Below are positions 43,160 through 53,100 of a DNA stretch of 64,000 bases, one piece after another. Within the stretch, counting starts at the first letter, position 1. Each line of letters begins with the position of its first letter. Made by a program: the position numbers and the translations under genes. The notes beneath the pieces are model-generated. The model saw only the letters and a program-made list of their open reading frames with translations, was not told the DNA's origin and did no database searches. The stretch covers positions 3,410,001 through 3,474,000 of the forward strand of contig NZ_FNKU01000001.1 in NCBI RefSeq assembly GCF_900100365.1, written 5' to 3'. The DNA comes from Pseudomonas cannabina. GTDB lineage: Bacteria > Pseudomonadota > Gammaproteobacteria > Pseudomonadales > Pseudomonadaceae.

Positions 43160-44611
43160 ATGACCGTACGCCGCACCAAAATCGTCGCCACACTTGGCCC
43201 TGCCAGCAACTCGCCGGAAATCATCGAGCAACTGATCCTCTCGGGTCTGGACGTTGCCCGTCTGAATTTCTCCCACGGCACCCCGGATGAGCACAAGGCT
43301 CGCGCCAAACTGATCCGTGAGATTGCCGCCAGACACGGGCGCTTCGTCGCTCTGCTGGGTGACCTGCAGGGTCCGAAAATCCGTATTGCGAAGTTCACCG
43401 ACAAACGAATCGAGCTGAAGGTCGGTGACAAGTTCACCTTCTCCACCGCTCATCCGCTGACCAGTGGCAACCAGCAAATCGTGGGTATCGACTACCCGGA
43501 TCTGGTCAAGGATTGCGGCGTAGGCGACGAGCTGTTGCTCGACGACGGTCGCGTGGTCATGCGCGTCGACACCCAGACCGCACACGAACTGCACTGCACG
43601 GTGCTGATCGGCGGTCCGCTGTCCGACCATAAAGGCATCAACCGTCGCGGTGGCGGTCTGACGGCCCCGGCGCTGACCGAGAAAGACAAGCAGGACATCA
43701 AGCTCGCTGCCGAAATGGATCTGGACTATCTGGCCGTTTCCTTTCCGCGCGATGCCGCTGATATGGAATATGCCCGCCAGTTGCGTGACGAATCCGGTGG
43801 CACCGCCTGGCTGGTCGCCAAGATCGAACGGGCTGAAGCCGTCGCCAACGACGAAGTGCTTGACGCACTGATTCGCGCCAGCGATGCCGTCATGGTTGCC
43901 CGTGGCGACCTGGGTGTCGAAATCGGTGACGCCGAACTGGTCGGTGTTCAGAAACGCATCATTCTGCACGCACGTCGCCACAACAAGGCGGTGATCGTCG
44001 CGACGCAAATGATGGAGTCGATGATCTCCAGCCCCATGCCGACCCGCGCCGAAGTGTCCGACGTGGCCAACGCCGTGCTCGATTACACCGACGCCGTCAT
44101 GCTCTCGGCAGAAAGCGCTGCGGGTTCTTACCCTGTTGAAGCCGTACAGGCCATGGCACGTATCTGCGTCGGCGCTGAAAAGCACCCGACCGGCAAAACG
44201 TCCAGCCACCGTATCGGCCACTCGTTCACGCGTTGCGATGAAAGCATCGCGCTGGCCGCCATGTACACCGCCAACCACTTCCCTGGCGTGAAGGCGATCA
44301 TCGCACTGACCGAAAGCGGCTACACCCCGCTGATCATGTCGCGCATTCGCTCCTCGGTGCCGATCTACGCGTTTTCCCCGCACCGTGGCACTCAGGCGCG
44401 CGCGGCGATGTTCCGTGGCGTCTACACCGTGCCGTTCGACCCGGCAAACCTGCCGCCTGGCCAGGTCAGCCAGGCCGCCGTCGACGAACTGCTCAAGCGC
44501 GGGCTGGTCGAGCAAGGCGACTGGGTCATCCTGACCAAGGGTGACAGCTACCACACCATCGGCGGCACCAACGGCATGAAAATCCTGCACGTTGGCGACC
44601 CATTGGTCTGA
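43160..44611 (+). CDS. pykA: Pyruvate kinase
   Basis: 483 residues from ATG 43160 with AAGGAG eight bases upstream. Motifs: TKIVATLGPASNSPEIIEQL at the start, LQGPKIRIAKF, the catalytic KIERAEAVAN, MVARGDLGVEIGDAE and ATQMMESMISSPMPTRAEVS, with a C-terminal allosteric domain. Converts phosphoenolpyruvate and ADP to pyruvate and ATP. The position beside the lipoprotein and class I fumarase matches PykA of P. aeruginosa rather than PykF. Confidence 0.96.
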   Translation: MTVRRTKIVATLGPASNSPEIIEQLILSGLDVARLNFSHGTPDEHKARAKLIREIAARHGRFVALLGDLQGPKIRIAKFTDKRIELKVGDKFTFSTAHPLTSGNQQIVGIDYPDLVKDCGVGDELLLDDGRVVMRVDTQTAHELHCTVLIGGPLSDHKGINRRGGGLTAPALTEKDKQDIKLAAEMDLDYLAVSFPRDAADMEYARQLRDESGGTAWLVAKIERAEAVANDEVLDALIRASDAVMVARGDLGVEIGDAELVGVQKRIILHARRHNKAVIVATQMMESMISSPMPTRAEVSDVANAVLDYTDAVMLSAESAAGSYPVEAVQAMARICVGAEKHPTGKTSSHRIGHSFTRCDESIALAAMYTANHFPGVKAIIALTESGYTPLIMSRIRSSVPIYAFSPHRGTQARAAMFRGVYTVPFDPANLPPGQVSQAAVDELLKRGLVEQGDWVILTKGDSYHTIGGTNGMKILHVGDPLV

Positions 44612-44644
44612 TAGCACTGGTCTTATAGCTCGGCGCTGCAAGCC

Positions 44645-44678
44645 AAGGCCCCATCTCGCAAGAGCCGGGGCCTTTTTG
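44645..44678 (+). terminator. pykA terminator
   Basis: AAGGCCCC / GGGGCCTT stem followed by TTTTTG. Confidence 0.85.
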
Positions 44679-44689
44679 TATTGTGTCAG

Positions 44690-45045
44690 CTCGGGAACTG
44701 GGGCTTTCAGGCTTCTGCCCGTAGGCCGTGGGAGCGAACTTGTTCGCGAAGGGGCCGGTACATTCCGCGAATAATGTCCCCCCTGAACCACAGTCTTCGC
44801 GAACAATGCGGATCGCCGCCCCGGTCGCTCCCACGGCTTTCGGCCAGAATCAGAAGCGGACTTGTGCATAGCGATGCATCGGACGCAGAGCACGCTTCTG
44901 CCCGTAGGGCGTGGGAGCGAACTTGTTCGCGAAAGCTTTATTCCGGGCGATACATCTTCAGCGGATGTAACGGCCCTTTCGCGAACAAGTTCGCACGGAC
45001 TTCGGCCAGAATCAAAAGCGGACTTGTATAACGCTAAGCGCTGAA
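44690..45045. repeat. Cluster of REP-type repeats
   Basis: GTGGGAGCGAACTTGTTCGC appears twice (about 44729-44748 and 44911-44930), and partial inverse copies (GCGAACAAGTTCGC at 44981-44994; GCGACCGGGGCGGCGATCC region near 44810). The block CTTCTGCCCGTAGG precedes each forward copy and CGGCCAGAATC(A)AAAGCGG follows each unit, so a unit of about 170 bases is duplicated. These are the palindromic REP/BIME sequences common between Pseudomonas genes. Confidence 0.8.
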
Positions 45046-45079
45046 GCATGCGGAACGAGAGCTTTAACTAACGAGCCCC

Positions 45080-46018
45080 TTACTCCCGCGCCACAAACAC
45101 ATCCGCCAGCAGTCGATTACGCGGCAGCCCTGCCAGATACAAACGCTTGGCAAACATCTCCACGCTGTCGGCACTGCCACACAACAGCGCCATGGCATGC
45201 CGCGACAACAGGCGCAGCTCGGCCAAGGTTGTCTGTAGAGTCTGCGCGGTGATCAGTTGAACCAGCAGCTGTGGATAACGCTCAGCCAAGGCCTGTAACT
45301 CGTCAGCCAGGTAATGTTCATGACGGTCACGAGCCAGATGAATCAGGCGGATACTGCCTTGATGCTCCTGACGCAACGCCTCGCGCAGCACGCCCCACAA
45401 AGGCCCGAGACCGGTGCCGGCTGCCAACAGCAGCAACGGCTTGTCCTGCCAGTCAGGGTCATAGCGCAGCGCCCCGCCACGCAGTTCGCCGAGTCGCAAG
45501 TCGTCACCGATCTGCAACTGACGGGCGGCATCACGGAAGGCACCGGGCAAACCACAATCGATATGAAATTCCAGAAACGCATCCTCGCCCGGAAGACTGG
45601 CCAGCGAGTAGGGTCGTGCAATACCACCTTCCGTCCACAACACCTGATGCTGGCCTGCGCCGTAGCGCAGCGGGCGTGCCGGTTCGAGCCGCAAGCGCAG
45701 CACTGTGGGGCCAAGCCAGTCGCAGCCGACAACCTTCGCGGGCAAACCGTCGCGTTGCGGATCGAACACCTCGACCGTCAGGTCCTCGACCACTCGGCAC
45801 TGGCAGGCAAGGCGCCAGCCCTGCTGACGCTTTTCAGCGGGCAAGGCTTCGGGCAACGCGTCGTCAGGCTCACCTTTTACACAGCGCACCAGACACGCAT
45901 GACAACTGCCGGCACGACAACTGTAAGGAACCGGCACACCGACATGGTTAAGGGCGTCGAGCAGATTGCCGGCCGATGGCACCGACCAGCTACGCTCACC
46001 CACATGCAATTGAGGCAT
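45080..46018 (-). CDS. 2Fe-2S ferredoxin/flavin reductase
   Basis: 312 residues. An N-terminal plant-type [2Fe-2S] ferredoxin domain with ligands in CRAGSCHACLVRC and CQCR (about residues 34-90), then an FAD-binding ferredoxin-reductase domain (RPYSLASLPGEDAFLEF) and an NAD-binding domain (LLLLAAGTGLGPLWGVL). It resembles CDP-6-deoxyglucoseen reductase and oxygenase reductase components. The electron acceptor is unknown. Divergent from fumarase. Confidence 0.88.
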   Translation of the reverse strand: MPQLHVGERSWSVPSAGNLLDALNHVGVPVPYSCRAGSCHACLVRCVKGEPDDALPEALPAEKRQQGWRLACQCRVVEDLTVEVFDPQRDGLPAKVVGCDWLGPTVLRLRLEPARPLRYGAGQHQVLWTEGGIARPYSLASLPGEDAFLEFHIDCGLPGAFRDAARQLQIGDDLRLGELRGGALRYDPDWQDKPLLLLAAGTGLGPLWGVLREALRQEHQGSIRLIHLARDRHEHYLADELQALAERYPQLLVQLITAQTLQTTLAELRLLSRHAMALLCGSADSVEMFAKRLYLAGLPRNRLLADVFVARE

Positions 46019-46196
46019 TCAGACGCCCTGTGCAGAAAATAACCGTGATTGTACAGACTGGCCTGTCGGGCGGGTTATACTGCCGCGCCTTTTTGCGCCC
46101 GCTTCGGCTCACTGACAGCTCTGGTCCAAGCCGCAGTTCCAGACTGCCGCCGATAGCGTATTTGAATGTTCCCGTCCTTACAGAGGAGCGCGCCGC

Positions 46197-47720
46197 ATGA
46201 CCGTGATCAAGCAAGACGACCTGATTCAGAGCGTTGCAGACGCCCTGCAGTTCATATCCTATTACCACCCCGTGGATTTCATCCAGGCCATGCACGAGGC
46301 GTATCTGCGTGAAGAGTCGCCTGCCGCCCGCGACTCCATCGCCCAGATCCTGATCAACTCGCGCATGTGCGCGACCGGTCATCGCCCGATCTGTCAGGAC
46401 ACCGGCATCGTCACCGTTTTCGTGCGCGTCGGTATGGACGTTCGCTGGGACGGCGCCACCATGGGCCTGGACGACATGATCAACGAAGGTGTGCGTCGCG
46501 CCTACAACCTGCCTGAAAACGTCTTGCGCGCCTCCATCCTCGCCGACCCGGCAGGCGCTCGCAAAAACACCAAGGACAACACCCCGGCGGTCATCCACTA
46601 CTCCATTGTCCCGGGTAACACCGTGGAAGTAGACGTCGCAGCAAAAGGCGGCGGTTCGGAAAACAAATCGAAGATGGCGATGCTCAACCCGTCCGATTCG
46701 ATCGTCGACTGGGTACTGAAAACAGTGCCGACCATGGGCGCTGGCTGGTGCCCGCCGGGCATGCTCGGCATCGGCATCGGCGGCACGGCTGAAAAAGCCG
46801 CCGTCATGGCCAAGGAAGTGCTGATGGAATCCATCGACATTCATGAGCTGAAAGCCCGCGGCCCGCAGAACCGTATCGAAGAGATGCGTCTGGAGCTGTT
46901 CGAGAAGGTCAACCAGCTGGGCATCGGTGCTCAGGGCCTTGGCGGTCTGACCACCGTGCTCGACGTCAAGATCATGGATTACCCGACCCACGCCGCCTCG
47001 CTGCCGGTGTGCATGATCCCCAACTGCGCCGCCACCCGTCACGCCCACTTCGTGCTCGACGGCTCCGGCCCGGCTTCGCTGGAAGCACCACCGCTGGATG
47101 CCTACCCGGAAATCGTCTGGGAAGCCGGCCCGTCGGCCCGCCGCGTCGATCTCGACACCCTGACCCCGGAAGACGTGCAAAGCTGGAAGCCGGGCGAAAC
47201 CGTGCTGCTCAACGGCAAGATGCTCACCGGTCGCGACGCTGCGCACAAACGCATGGTCGAGATGCTCAACAAGGGCGAAACCCTGCCGGTAGACCTCAAG
47301 GGCCGCTTCATCTACTACGTTGGCCCGGTTGACCCGGTACGCGAAGAAGTCGTCGGCCCTGCTGGCCCGACCACGGCCACGCGGATGGACAAATTCACCC
47401 GCCAGATCCTCGACCAGACCGGCCTGCTGGGCATGATCGGCAAATCCGAACGCGGCCCGACCGCCATCGAAGCCATTCGTGAGCACAAGGCGGTGTACCT
47501 GATGGCCGTTGGCGGCGCTGCTTATCTGGTGGCTCAAGCGATCAAGAAATCCAGAGTCGTGGCCTTCGCCGAGCTGGGCATGGAAGCGATCTACGAGTTC
47601 GAGGTCAAGGACATGCCTGTGACCGTTGCCGTAGACAGCACCGGTGAGTCTGTTCACATCACCGGCCCGCAGATCTGGCAGAAGAAGATCAGCGACAGCC
47701 TGGCGGTGGAAGTGCAGTAG
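46197..47720 (+). CDS. fumA: Fumarate hydratase, class I (iron-sulfur)
   Basis: 507 residues with the FumA/FumB-type fused alpha and beta domains. Cysteines for the 4Fe-4S cluster are in CATGHRPICQDTG, AGWCPPG and near VCMIPNC. C-terminal beta domain from about residue 330 (SGPASLEAPPLDAYPEI; GKSERGPTAIEAIREH). Catalyses fumarate to malate in the TCA cycle. Preceded by GGAG-like sequence. In P. aeruginosa the equivalent gene is close to pykA. Confidence 0.95.
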   Translation: MTVIKQDDLIQSVADALQFISYYHPVDFIQAMHEAYLREESPAARDSIAQILINSRMCATGHRPICQDTGIVTVFVRVGMDVRWDGATMGLDDMINEGVRRAYNLPENVLRASILADPAGARKNTKDNTPAVIHYSIVPGNTVEVDVAAKGGGSENKSKMAMLNPSDSIVDWVLKTVPTMGAGWCPPGMLGIGIGGTAEKAAVMAKEVLMESIDIHELKARGPQNRIEEMRLELFEKVNQLGIGAQGLGGLTTVLDVKIMDYPTHAASLPVCMIPNCAATRHAHFVLDGSGPASLEAPPLDAYPEIVWEAGPSARRVDLDTLTPEDVQSWKPGETVLLNGKMLTGRDAAHKRMVEMLNKGETLPVDLKGRFIYYVGPVDPVREEVVGPAGPTTATRMDKFTRQILDQTGLLGMIGKSERGPTAIEAIREHKAVYLMAVGGAAYLVAQAIKKSRVVAFAELGMEAIYEFEVKDMPVTVAVDSTGESVHITGPQIWQKKISDSLAVEVQ

Positions 47721-47734
47721 GCGCCCTTCGATGA

Positions 47735-47769
47735 GGTAGCGAATTCGTCTACAATTCGGGTTCGCTACC
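47735..47769. repeat. Inverted repeat downstream of fumarase
   Basis: GGTAGCGAA and TTCGCTACC pair perfectly around a 17-base loop that itself holds GAATTCG...ATTC. No T-run follows directly, so it could be a 3' stability element or a weak terminator. Confidence 0.4.
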
Positions 47770-47824
47770 AGGCATCGCCTGGCAAAATCTCGACACGAGG
47801 CCTTGATCGGCCCCGCTTACACCC

Positions 47825-48982
47825 TCAATTCCGCTGATCCAGCAAATTCACCACCAGCCGGTCGATCCAGCCCCACAGGCGCTGCTTGACACGCCGCCAC
47901 AGGGGTCTGGCTTTCCAGTCTTCCAGGGTGATTTCGGCGCTCAGGGCGAAGTCTTTTTCGAAACTGGCAACCACGTCCCGGGTCAGGCCCGGATCGATGC
48001 CTTCGAGGTTGGCTTCCAGGTTGAAGTGCAGGTTCCAGTGATCGAAGTTGCACGAGCCGATACTCACCCAGTCGTCGATCAGCACCATTTTCAGGTGCAG
48101 AAAACACGGCTGGTATTCGAAGACTTTGACACCGGCACGCAGTAGGCGCGGGTAGTAGCGGTGACCAGCGTAGCGCACGGACGGGTGGTCAGTGCGCGGG
48201 CCGGTCAGCAGCAGCCGCACATCGACGCCACGCGCCGCCGCGCTGCGCAGGGCGCGACGGACTTTCCAGGTGGGCAGGAAATACGGTGTGGCGAGCCAGA
48301 CGCGCTTCTGGCCGCTGTGCAAGGTACGCACCAGCGACTGCAGAATGTCGCGGTGCTGACGGGAATCGGCATAAGCCACCCGTCCCAGCCCTTCCCCGGA
48401 CGTCGGCATGTTCGGTAACTGCCGCAGGCCGAAGTTTTGCTTCGGGCGCCAGGCAAAGCGCAGCGCATTGGCATGGAATTGCCGGTCGAACAGCGCCTGC
48501 CAGTCCAGCACCAGCGGCCCGGTAATCTCCACCATGACCTCATGCCACTGACTGACGTCTTTGTCCGGCTCCCAGAATTCATCGGTCACCCCGGTGCCAC
48601 CCACCACTGCCAGAGCTTTGTCCACGACCAGAATCTTGCGATGGTCACGGTACAGATTGCGCACGCCACGCCGCCAGTGAATCGGGTTATAGAAGCGCAG
48701 GATCACCCCGGCATCCGTCAGTTGCTGGCGCAGCCCGGCATCGAAGGCTTTCGAGCCGAAGTCATCGAACAGACAGCGGACCATCACGCCACGCCGCCCC
48801 GCCTCGACCAGCGCCCGCACGATGGCATCGGCGCAGGCCCCGGCTTCGACCAGGTACAGTTCAAGGTCTACCTGCTGCTCGGCGCGATCGATCGCCGCGA
48901 TCATGCGCGGAAAGAATGCCGGGCCGTCGATCAATAATTGGAAACGGTTGTTTTCACGCCACGGAAAAATCGCGCTGGCCAT
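47825..48982 (-). CDS. clsB: Cardiolipin synthase / phospholipase D-like protein (ClsB-type)
   Basis: 385 residues with two PLD motifs: HRKILVVDKALAVVGGTGVTDEFW (about residues 115-140) and HLKMVLIDDWVSIGSCNFD (about 296-314). The HxK(x4)D pattern defines the active-site halves. It lacks N-terminal membrane helices, as in ClsB/ClsC rather than ClsA. Start within a few bases of the YceI-like gene stop, so the two are coupled. Confidence 0.85.
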   Translation of the reverse strand: MASAIFPWRENNRFQLLIDGPAFFPRMIAAIDRAEQQVDLELYLVEAGACADAIVRALVEAGRRGVMVRCLFDDFGSKAFDAGLRQQLTDAGVILRFYNPIHWRRGVRNLYRDHRKILVVDKALAVVGGTGVTDEFWEPDKDVSQWHEVMVEITGPLVLDWQALFDRQFHANALRFAWRPKQNFGLRQLPNMPTSGEGLGRVAYADSRQHRDILQSLVRTLHSGQKRVWLATPYFLPTWKVRRALRSAAARGVDVRLLLTGPRTDHPSVRYAGHRYYPRLLRAGVKVFEYQPCFLHLKMVLIDDWVSIGSCNFDHWNLHFNLEANLEGIDPGLTRDVVASFEKDFALSAEITLEDWKARPLWRRVKQRLWGWIDRLVVNLLDQRN

Positions 48983-48983
48983 A

Positions 48984-49565
48984 TCAGCGCGCCGTGAAAA
49001 TCAGCACAGCGCCCACGGGCACCGACAGGCTGACCGCTGACAATCCCGCCGTTTTGCGCAAGGCGGTGAAGTCCGGCAGCAGATCGAAATCCTGTGCATG
49101 GACCACCAGCGGCTTCAGCGTCACCACCTGAAAGCGGCGATCGTCGAGACGCGTCACCAGCAACTCAGCGTTGTAGGTATGGGTCTTGTCGCGCAGGCTC
49201 ACGGACAGCGGCAAGCGCAGTTCCAGTTGCGCACCGGGGGCGAGGTCGTTGATCGGTCGCATGTCCAGCTGCGCGTTGATCTGCGCGAAAGGAAAGTTGT
49301 GGACCTGAAACACCTGCTCACGAAGGCGCTCGTCGCGCATCGGAATGCCGGTGCTGACCGAGTCCATCTCGACCTGCACTTGCGCCAGCCCTTTGTTGCT
49401 GACCTTGCCGTGCAGCACCAGAAAGCGGTGCACTTCGGCGATGTCGGAGTCTTTGGTTGAAGTGAAAGAGAGTCGTGAAGACTCGTTATCCAGATACCAG
49501 TTGGCATGGGCAGGTAACGCCACTGCGGCCAGCATGACCAGCAGCAGACGAATTGTGTTGAGCAT
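48984..49565 (-). CDS. YceI-like periplasmic protein
   Basis: 193 residues with a signal peptide (LLLVMLAAVALPAHA). The mature part begins NWYLDNESSRLSFTSTKDSD, typical of YceI lipocalin-like proteins that bind isoprenoid-type lipids. SVSTGIPMRDERLREQVF and MRPINDLAPG fit the family. Upstream of the cardiolipin synthase-like gene on the same strand. Confidence 0.8.
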   Translation of the reverse strand: MLNTIRLLLVMLAAVALPAHANWYLDNESSRLSFTSTKDSDIAEVHRFLVLHGKVSNKGLAQVQVEMDSVSTGIPMRDERLREQVFQVHNFPFAQINAQLDMRPINDLAPGAQLELRLPLSVSLRDKTHTYNAELLVTRLDDRRFQVVTLKPLVVHAQDFDLLPDFTALRKTAGLSAVSLSVPVGAVLIFTAR

Positions 49566-49644
49566 GCAGACTCCAGACGTGCATTTGGGGGCAACCTTAA
49601 CGCCTGTCAGACCTCCGGCATACCGCTATGTTCGACCCGACGTG

Positions 49645-49983
49645 TCAGGAAGGGGGCGACAGCAGCCGACAGCCTTGTTTTTCGCCCTGCCATGCGGCGC
49701 TGCTGGTACGTCCAAGGCCGCTGGCAACTACCCGTTTCTGGCTTGCATCATCTGTCAGAGTGCTGGGCACGTACTGTTTGACGTAGCCCCGACAGTACGT
49801 TTCAGGGTTGTTCATCACGTACCGGCACGAGCAGTATTCCTTGGCGGTGTAAGCGCTGATGATGGTCGGGAATGCCTGCAGGTTCACGCGGTATAGCCAG
49901 GCAAGCACGGCGAGCACAACGATGATCAGCACCAGCAGGCTGCTGAACGGGCGACGCAGGATGAACATCCGACGGCTGCTCAT
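49645..49983 (-). CDS. Small membrane-anchored protein of unknown function
   Basis: 112 residues with one N-terminal membrane helix (SLLVLIIVVLAVLAWLY) and a cysteine-containing outer part (KEYCSCRYVMNNPETYC). It overlaps the preceding serine-hydrolase gene by four bases. In other pseudomonads a similar small protein accompanies this hydrolase; function unknown. Confidence 0.7.
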   Translation of the reverse strand: MSSRRMFILRRPFSSLLVLIIVVLAVLAWLYRVNLQAFPTIISAYTAKEYCSCRYVMNNPETYCRGYVKQYVPSTLTDDASQKRVVASGLGRTSSAAWQGEKQGCRLLSPPS

Positions 49984-51086
49984 TGGCTAGCCTCCTTGCC
50001 GAAGGCTGTTTGTACCAGCTTGAGCATCTGATTGTGGTTGTAAGTGCCATCACGGTCATCGGCATAGCGCACGATGACCAGTTTCTGTTCAGGAATCACA
50101 TACAGCGCCTGCCCCCAGTGCCCCAGCGCGGCGAAGGTATCGGCGGGGGCGTCAGCCCAAGGGCCCTTGCCGCCATCAGCCGTGCGATTGAGCCACCACT
50201 GACCGCCCGGCACTTCAACACTGGCGTCCACTTGCTCGCCGGCAAAAGGCGTCAGCACGAAATCCATCCACGCCTGATTGAGCAACTGCCGCCCCTGCCA
50301 TTGACCGCCGCGCTGCATCAACAGGCCGATACGTGCCAGATCGCCAACGGTCATGTAGGCATACGACGACCCCACGAAGATGCCGCTGCCGTCGGTTTCC
50401 CAGACCGCACCACGAATACCGAGCGGGTCAAACAGCGCTGTCCACGGGTAGTCCGGATACGCCTGTTGCCCGACCATGTTTTTCAGCGCGGCCGCCAGCA
50501 CCGTGCTGTCGCCGCTGGAATAAAGATAAGCCTTGCCCGCAGGCCTGGCGGCGGCGTGCTCGGCGGTGAAGCGCGCCATGTCGTCACGGCCGCGGGTATA
50601 GAGCATGGCGACCACGGAGGAGTTGAGCGGCGCGTATTCGTAGTCTTCCTGCCAGTCCAGGCCGGACGCCCAGTGCATCAGGTCTTTGAGGGTGATATCG
50701 GGATGCTTCTGGAACGGCGCATAGAACTTCGCGACCGGGTCATTCAACTGAAAGCGCCCTTCTGTAAACGCCACGCCAAGCACCGTGGCCAGGATGCTCT
50801 TGCTGATGGACCAAGTCAGGTGCGGGGTCTGGGCGGTGGTGACGCCGGCATAGCGTTCGTAAACGACTTCGCCATCACGGATGACCAGCAGCGCGTCGGT
50901 GCGAATGCCTTTGCGGGTGTCTTCGTCCCTGGCCGGAAAGGCGTAGTTTTCAAGCGTTTCGATGGCCGGGGATCGTGGGACCGAGCGAGATGGCCACTGC
51001 TCCGCGGGCCATGTTTCGGCAACAGCGTTATGCGCGCTGATACCCAGCATCAACAGCAGACACAAGCGGACGAATCGACGAGGCAT
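49980..51086 (-). CDS. Periplasmic serine hydrolase (class C beta-lactamase family)
   Basis: 368 residues with a signal peptide ending near VAETW. The SxxK active site is in WSISKSILATVLG (about residues 93-105); YLYSSGDSTVLAA provides the YxS-type tyrosine, and HWGQALYVIPEQ lies near the C-terminal motif. Family members are esterases, amidases or beta-lactamases, so the substrate cannot be set. Followed by and overlapping a small membrane protein gene. Confidence 0.85.
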   Translation of the reverse strand: MPRRFVRLCLLLMLGISAHNAVAETWPAEQWPSRSVPRSPAIETLENYAFPARDEDTRKGIRTDALLVIRDGEVVYERYAGVTTAQTPHLTWSISKSILATVLGVAFTEGRFQLNDPVAKFYAPFQKHPDITLKDLMHWASGLDWQEDYEYAPLNSSVVAMLYTRGRDDMARFTAEHAAARPAGKAYLYSSGDSTVLAAALKNMVGQQAYPDYPWTALFDPLGIRGAVWETDGSGIFVGSSYAYMTVGDLARIGLLMQRGGQWQGRQLLNQAWMDFVLTPFAGEQVDASVEVPGGQWWLNRTADGGKGPWADAPADTFAALGHWGQALYVIPEQKLVIVRYADDRDGTYNHNQMLKLVQTAFGKEASQ

Positions 51087-51525
51087 GGCAGGGTCTCGAA
51101 AGAATTATCCGCAAACCTTATCAAACCTTCATGACAATCCGGTAACGCGCCGGATTGGTGGGATGCAGGAGCTTCAGGAGGTTACGACGGCTGCGATGGG
51201 CTGCGAAGCGGCCCTGAAACAGGACACCTCGGTTTTGCCTGATACACCGAGGCGATTGGTTTTGCTGCCGGTTCCCGGCAGTTCGCGGACGAGCGAAGCG
51301 TCGCCCGGTCTGCTCCTCGCCCTGCGGGCAGAAGCCTGTTTTCCGAGCTCATCAAGACTTGTGCATCACGCGGGACGCGGAGCTTCGGCACAAGAGTCCG
51401 GGCGTAACAGGACCACACAACCATCACCAAAGCTTCACAGCCGTGACACGCCACCTCCCTAGCCTGCAGTTACGGCAAAGCGCCTGGACAAATCAGTCAA
51501 CCAGCCCTATCAGCCAAGGCTGGCT
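51087..51525. repeat. Intergenic region with DUF1534-like repeat sequence
   Basis: About 440 bases before olsB. CTTGTGCATCACGCGGGACGC and CGCAGGGCGAGGAG-type pieces match the degenerate short repeats that P. syringae genomes carry and that are often annotated as DUF1534 peptides. The minus-strand frame 51182-51454 is best read as such a repeat, not a gene. The last 60 bases hold the olsB leader. Confidence 0.45.
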
Positions 51526-51538
51526 CATGGAGATTCGT

Positions 51539-52294
51539 ATGACCCAGATCGCCCGCATTCGTGACAACACTTCTGAACGTCGTCTTCAGGCCGAACGCCT
51601 GATTGGAACGCGCGCCCTGCAGGAAGCACAGGCGCTGCGTTTCAGTGTGTTCAGCGAAGAGTTCAACGCTCGCCTCAACGGCGCTGAACAAGGTCTGGAT
51701 ATCGATGACTACGATGTTCACTGCTCGCACATAGGGGTTCGCGACTTGAACACCGGGCGTCTGGTTGCCACCACCCGGCTGCTCGACCACAAGGCTGCCA
51801 GCACCTTGGGCAGCTTCTACAGTGAAGAAGAATTCAGCCTGCACGGCCTGGCGCATCTGCAAGGTCCGATTCTGGAACTGGGACGCACCTGTGTCGATCC
51901 GGCCTACCGTAACGGCGGCACCATCGCCGTGTTGTGGAGCGAACTGGCCGAAGTGCTCAACGAAGGCGGCTACAGCTACCTGATGGGTTGCGCGAGCATC
52001 CCCATGCAGGACGGCGGCATTCAGGCCCACGCAATCATGCAGCGCCTGCGCGAACGCTATCTGTGCAACGAGCACCTGCGCGCCGAGCCGAAAAACCCGC
52101 TGCCGACCCTCGATATCCCCAGCAACGTCATTTGCGAAATGCCGCCGCTGCTCAAGGCCTACATGCGCCTGGGTGCGAAGATCTGCGGCGAGCCCTGCTG
52201 GGACGAAGATTTCCAGGTCGCCGACGTGTTCATCCTGCTCAAGCGCGACGATCTGTGCCCACACTACGCGCGTCACTTCAAGGCGGCCGTGTGA
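51539..52294 (+). CDS. olsB: L-ornithine N-acyltransferase OlsB
   Basis: 251 residues, GNAT-like acyltransferase that moves 3-hydroxyacyl chains from ACP to ornithine, the first step in ornithine-lipid synthesis. [34 protein letters not shown] and [14 protein letters not shown] are family hallmarks. The start at 51539 has GGAG eight bases upstream (another ATG is at 51527). The stop overlaps olsA (ATGA). Ornithine lipids replace phospholipids under phosphate limitation, so a Pho link is likely but no Pho box was checked. Confidence 0.93.
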   Translation: MTQIARIRDNTSERRLQAERLIGTRALQEAQALRFSVFSEEFNARLNGAEQGLDIDDYDVHCSHIGVRDLNTGRLVATTRLLDHKAASTLGSFYSEEEFSLHGLAHLQGPILELGRTCVDPAYRNGGTIAVLWSELAEVLNEGGYSYLMGCASIPMQDGGIQAHAIMQRLRERYLCNEHLRAEPKNPLPTLDIPSNVICEMPPLLKAYMRLGAKICGEPCWDEDFQVADVFILLKRDDLCPHYARHFKAAV

Positions 52295-53100
52295 TGAGCC
52301 GGATGCGCGGCTATGCCCGCGTGGTCCGGGTGCTGCTGGTGGTGGCACTCGGCCTGACGATTGCCGGAGCGTTCGCGATTCTGGAGCGCATGAAAGTCGG
52401 CAGCTCGATGGAGCGCAGGCAGCCCTGGAGCCGCTGGTTCATGGCACGCCTGAGCAACGCCCTGCCGTTTCGCGTCACCGTGACCGGCGAGTTGCCAAAG
52501 CAGCCGATGCTGTGGGTCAGCAATCATGTGTCATGGACTGACATCGCGCTGCTGGGCATGCTCGCGCCGCTGTCGTTTCTGTCCAAGGCCGAAGTGCGCA
52601 CCTGGCCGGTGGCTGGCTGGCTGGCCTTGAAAGCCGGCACCCTGTTCATTCGTCGCGGCGCGGGCGACAGCCGTCTGATCCAGAAGCAGATGTGCAACCA
52701 CCTGCAACAAGGCAACGCGCTGTTGATCTTCCCGGAAGGCACCACCACCGACGGCAGGAGCCTGCGTACGTTTCATGGTCGCTTGCTGTCCAGCGCCATC
52801 GAAGCAGGCGTGCCGATCCAGCCGGTAGCCATCGGCTATTCGCGTGATGGCAAGCCTGACCCTATTGCGCCGTTCATTGGTGATGATGACCTGCTGTCGC
52901 ACCTGCGCCGGCTGTTCGCCAACGAGCAAAGCGACGTGCATATTCATCTGCTGACGCCGATCCCGACGGCGGATCAGGAACGTGCCGCCCTGGCCTTCAA
53001 GGCTCAGCAGGCTGTGCAGACGGCCTTGTTTGGTGAGCCCGTGATCGGCGAACCTGCTCAGTCGAGCGAAGTGGTCTCGCGGCCGGCCAGAGCGGCCTGA
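52294..53100 (+). CDS. olsA: Lyso-ornithine lipid O-acyltransferase OlsA
   Basis: 268 residues with an N-terminal membrane helix. The PlsC-type motifs are NHVSWTD (NHx4D, about residue 75), the middle TLFIRRGAGDS and FPEGTTTDG (about 145). It completes ornithine-lipid synthesis after OlsB and is co-translated with it. The 3' end overlaps the converging acpH by 43 bases. Confidence 0.93.
   Translation: MSRMRGYARVVRVLLVVALGLTIAGAFAILERMKVGSSMERRQPWSRWFMARLSNALPFRVTVTGELPKQPMLWVSNHVSWTDIALLGMLAPLSFLSKAEVRTWPVAGWLALKAGTLFIRRGAGDSRLIQKQMCNHLQQGNALLIFPEGTTTDGRSLRTFHGRLLSSAIEAGVPIQPVAIGYSRDGKPDPIAPFIGDDDLLSHLRRLFANEQSDVHIHLLTPIPTADQERAALAFKAQQAVQTALFGEPVIGEPAQSSEVVSRPARAA

Noticed and set aside
44681..45044. 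Short frames in the REP cluster
   Set aside because: They are translations of palindromic repeats.
45996..47657. 553-codon minus-strand frame across fumarase
   Set aside because: Antisense shadow. The plus strand encodes a full class I fumarase.
51182..51454. 90-codon minus-strand gene
   Set aside because: Matches the degenerate repeat type of P. syringae often called DUF1534; no ribosome site, Arg/Ser-rich.
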